Positions 62,497 to 64,000 of a stretch of 64,000 nt of DNA are shown here, in pieces. Position 1 is the first letter of the stretch. Each line of letters opens with the position of its first letter. A model generated the notes under the pieces. It worked only from the letters and a program-made list of their open reading frames with translations. It did not search any database and had not been told where the DNA came from. Origin of the DNA: Streptomyces sp. DH24 (GTDB lineage: Bacteria > Actinomycetota > Actinomycetes > Streptomycetales > Streptomycetaceae); the NCBI RefSeq assembly GCF_029813775.1, contig NZ_JARVKW010000003.1, forward strand, positions 186,001 through 250,000, written 5' to 3'. The position numbers and the translations under genes are program-made.

Positions 62497-63261
62497 TCAG
62501 GCGCCGGGCTCCCATTCGGCGAGCCGGGCCGCCGACGCCTCGTCCAGCTCCGACAGGGCGAGCAGCTGGTCCGGCGTGACCCCTTCGGGTATCGGCACGG
62601 GCGCCGGCGTCCGCAGCGGCGGCTGCCAGCCCTCGGCGGCCGTCCACCGCCGTACGACCCGGGCCGGGGCCCCCGCCACGACGGCGTGGTCGGGCACCGT
62701 GCCGCGCACCACGGCACCGGCCGCGACGACGACGTTCCGCCCGATGCGCGCGCCCGGCAGGATCACCGCTCCGGTGCCGATCCAGCAGCCCGGCCCGATC
62801 TCCACCGGCTCCATCCGGGGCCACTGCTTGCCGATGGGCTGGTGCGGATCGTCGTAGGAGTGGTTCGTGGACGTGACGTACACGTAGGGCCCGAAGTAGC
62901 AGTCGCTGCCGATGGTGACCGTCGTGTCGGCGATGACGTGGCTGCCGCGGCCGAGGACGACGCCGTCGCCGATCCGCAGGATGGGCTCCGGTCCGAGGTC
63001 GAGGTCGGGCATCAGGCCGGCGGTGAGGGTGACCTGCTCCCCGACGATGCAGTGGGAGCCCAGGTGGATCCACGGTTCGCCGAAGACCGTGCCGAGCGGG
63101 AAGGCCAGTCTGGTACCGGTTCCCATCGCCCCGAAGCGGAGCCGTCCGGGGTGCTCGGCGGTCACGGAGCCGGTCCGCTGCGCCCACGCCCAGGCCGCGT
63201 GGACGGCGCGCTGCCCGAGGCGGCGCCGCCACGACGAGAACGTGTTCTTGCGGTTGGGCAC
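62497..63261 (-). CDS. Hexapeptide-repeat acyltransferase
   Basis: About 254 residues. A left-handed beta-helix is shown by hexapeptide repeats (IGDGVVLGRG, VTIGSDCYFGPYVYV, VEIGPGCWIGTGAVILPGARIGRNVVVAAGAVV) and the catalytic His in TSTNHSYDDP. Such enzymes acetylate sugars or wall polymers. The GTG at 63261 starts VPNRKNTFSSW; an ATG at 63318 is in frame but lacks support. Confidence 0.9.
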   Translation of the reverse strand: MPNRKNTFSSWRRRLGQRAVHAAWAWAQRTGSVTAEHPGRLRFGAMGTGTRLAFPLGTVFGEPWIHLGSHCIVGEQVTLTAGLMPDLDLGPEPILRIGDGVVLGRGSHVIADTTVTIGSDCYFGPYVYVTSTNHSYDDPHQPIGKQWPRMEPVEIGPGCWIGTGAVILPGARIGRNVVVAAGAVVRGTVPDHAVVAGAPARVVRRWTAAEGWQPPLRTPAPVPIPEGVTPDQLLALSELDEASAARLAEWEPGA

Positions 63262-63368
63262 CCGCTCACCGTACTCAGCGGCCGGCCGCGCCGGACGCCG
63301 AAGGCCTGTGATCTTCACCCCAACCGGTGGCGTACGGTGCCGGAGAACACCTGAGCAGGGAGGCGATG

Positions 63369-63899
63369 ATGACGCACAAGGCGCTGATCAAGGGCATCGG
63401 CGGCAAGGACCCGAAGGTGGCGCCGGAGGCGTTCGTGGCACCGACGTCCTCGGTGATCGGGGACGTGACGCTGCACACCGGCGCGAGCGTCTGGTACGGG
63501 GCGGTGCTGCGCGGCGACGTCGAGCGGATCACCGTCGGCGCGAACAGCAACGTCCAGGACAACTGCACGCTGCACGCCGACCCCGGCTTCCCGGTCACGG
63601 TGGGCGAGCGCGTGTCCGTCGGGCACAACGCCGTGGTGCACGGCGCGACCGTGGAGGACGACTGCCTGATCGGCATGGGCGCGACGGTGCTCAACGGGGC
63701 GGTGATCGGCACCGGTTCGCTGGTCGCCGCGCAGGCGCTGGTGCCGCAGGGGATGCGGGTTCCGCCGGGGTCGCTGGTGGCCGGCGTTCCCGCCAAGGTG
63801 AAGCGGGAGCTGACGGCGGAGGAGCGGGAGGGGATCGCCCTCAACGGCGACATGTACGCGGGGCTGGCGCGGTCCCACCGGGACGCGTACGAGGGCTGA
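63369..63899 (+). CDS. Gamma carbonic anhydrase family protein
   Basis: A 176-residue beta-helix with repeated hexapeptides. RGDVERITVGANSNVQDNCTLH and VSVGHNAVVHG supply the three zinc/iron-binding histidines. GGGAGG lies 5 bases before the ATG at 63369; the ATG at 63366 is too close to it. It may be a carbonic anhydrase or a related acyltransferase-like enzyme. Confidence 0.93.
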   Translation: MTHKALIKGIGGKDPKVAPEAFVAPTSSVIGDVTLHTGASVWYGAVLRGDVERITVGANSNVQDNCTLHADPGFPVTVGERVSVGHNAVVHGATVEDDCLIGMGATVLNGAVIGTGSLVAAQALVPQGMRVPPGSLVAGVPAKVKRELTAEEREGIALNGDMYAGLARSHRDAYEG

Positions 63900-63961
63900 C
63901 GAGCGCACGCCGGATGCGGGTGGGGCGCGGGTGAGTGCCGGGCGCGCCCCCGCAGGGCGTC

Positions 63962-64000
63962 TCAGTCGCCGGTCGTGACCAGTTCCGGCTCCGGCGTCGC
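63962..64000 (-). CDS. C-terminal end of a minus-strand gene
   Basis: A TGA at 63962-63964 closes a frame reading ATPEPELVTTGD at its end and open to the window edge. Only 12 residues are visible, so no identification is possible. It may be a chance frame. Confidence 0.4.
   Translation of the reverse strand, partial: ATPEPELVTTGD

Overview
The window is high-GC actinobacterial chromosome, almost certainly Streptomyces. Codon third positions are nearly all G or C, GTG and TTG starts are common, and several genes look leaderless. The gene set is typical of the genus: an XRE-DUF5753/DUF397/ATPase trio, many ECF sigma factors and Lrp regulators, a biotin cluster and twin CNNM transporters. I see no rRNA, tRNA, CRISPR array, prophage, insertion sequence or large biosynthetic cluster. 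Most of it reads as ordinary chromosome interrupted by several decayed loci and short GC-rich tandem arrays.

Layout. 1-1.0 kb: the 5' part of a urease operon (ureA-ureB-ureC, minus strand) with a GlnR-like box upstream. 1.06-3.7 kb: an eroded TetR/efflux-permease pair, a solitary YefM-type antitoxin and a ClpP-like protein with a changed catalytic triad. 4.1-4.7 kb: a c-di-AMP (ydaO) riboswitch controlling a secreted NlpC/P60 cell-wall hydrolase. 4.8-6.6 kb: a developmental-type regulatory trio. 6.6-11.1 kb: biotin synthesis, bioF diverging from bioB-bioA-bioD. 11.2-13.0 kb: tandem repeats, a methyltransferase and a degenerate Fic-like toxin/antitoxin pair with its own operator. 13.2-16.6 kb: a MacB/FtsX-type ABC exporter. 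17.3-22.9 kb: two CNNM/CBS transporters, an SGNH hydrolase, purB and mug. 23.4-27.0 kb: an ABC exporter facing a NarL-type two-component system across a perfect palindrome. 27.1-31.2 kb: ROK and GntR regulators and an ECF41 sigma factor next to an alpha/beta hydrolase.

31.4-35.4 kb: a MocR pseudogene, a Tat-exported PhoD phosphatase with a PHO-box-like site, and a membrane-anchored ACT-GNAT acetyltransferase. 35.8-41.1 kb: a trans-sulfuration enzyme with a divergent Lrp, a DUF885 peptidase, an Imm21 protein, and a rhodanese with a divergent Lrp. 41.1-45.3 kb: sbcD-sbcC. 45.8-50.5 kb: a SigK-RskA locus beside a membrane molybdopterin oxidoreductase and a fasciclin lipoprotein. The same promoter, CCAATCC-N16-CGGATTCC, lies before sigK and before the oxidoreductase. 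50.6-55.3 kb: a small secreted Cys peptide with a Cys-rich partner, a large LuxR regulator, a protease remnant and a subtilase. 55.6-64 kb: housekeeping genes (YigZ, SixA, CoA-binding, ArsR with a zinc-type CDF exporter, YbaK, XRE-cupin with a DMT exporter, hexapeptide acyltransferase, gamma carbonic anhydrase).

The most interesting signals are the duplicated SigK-type promoter, the peptide plus Cys-rich protein operon at 50.6-51.4 kb, the ClpP homologue with an altered triad, and the Fic-like toxin without its catalytic motif. Functional names come from family features visible in the translations. No database search was possible.
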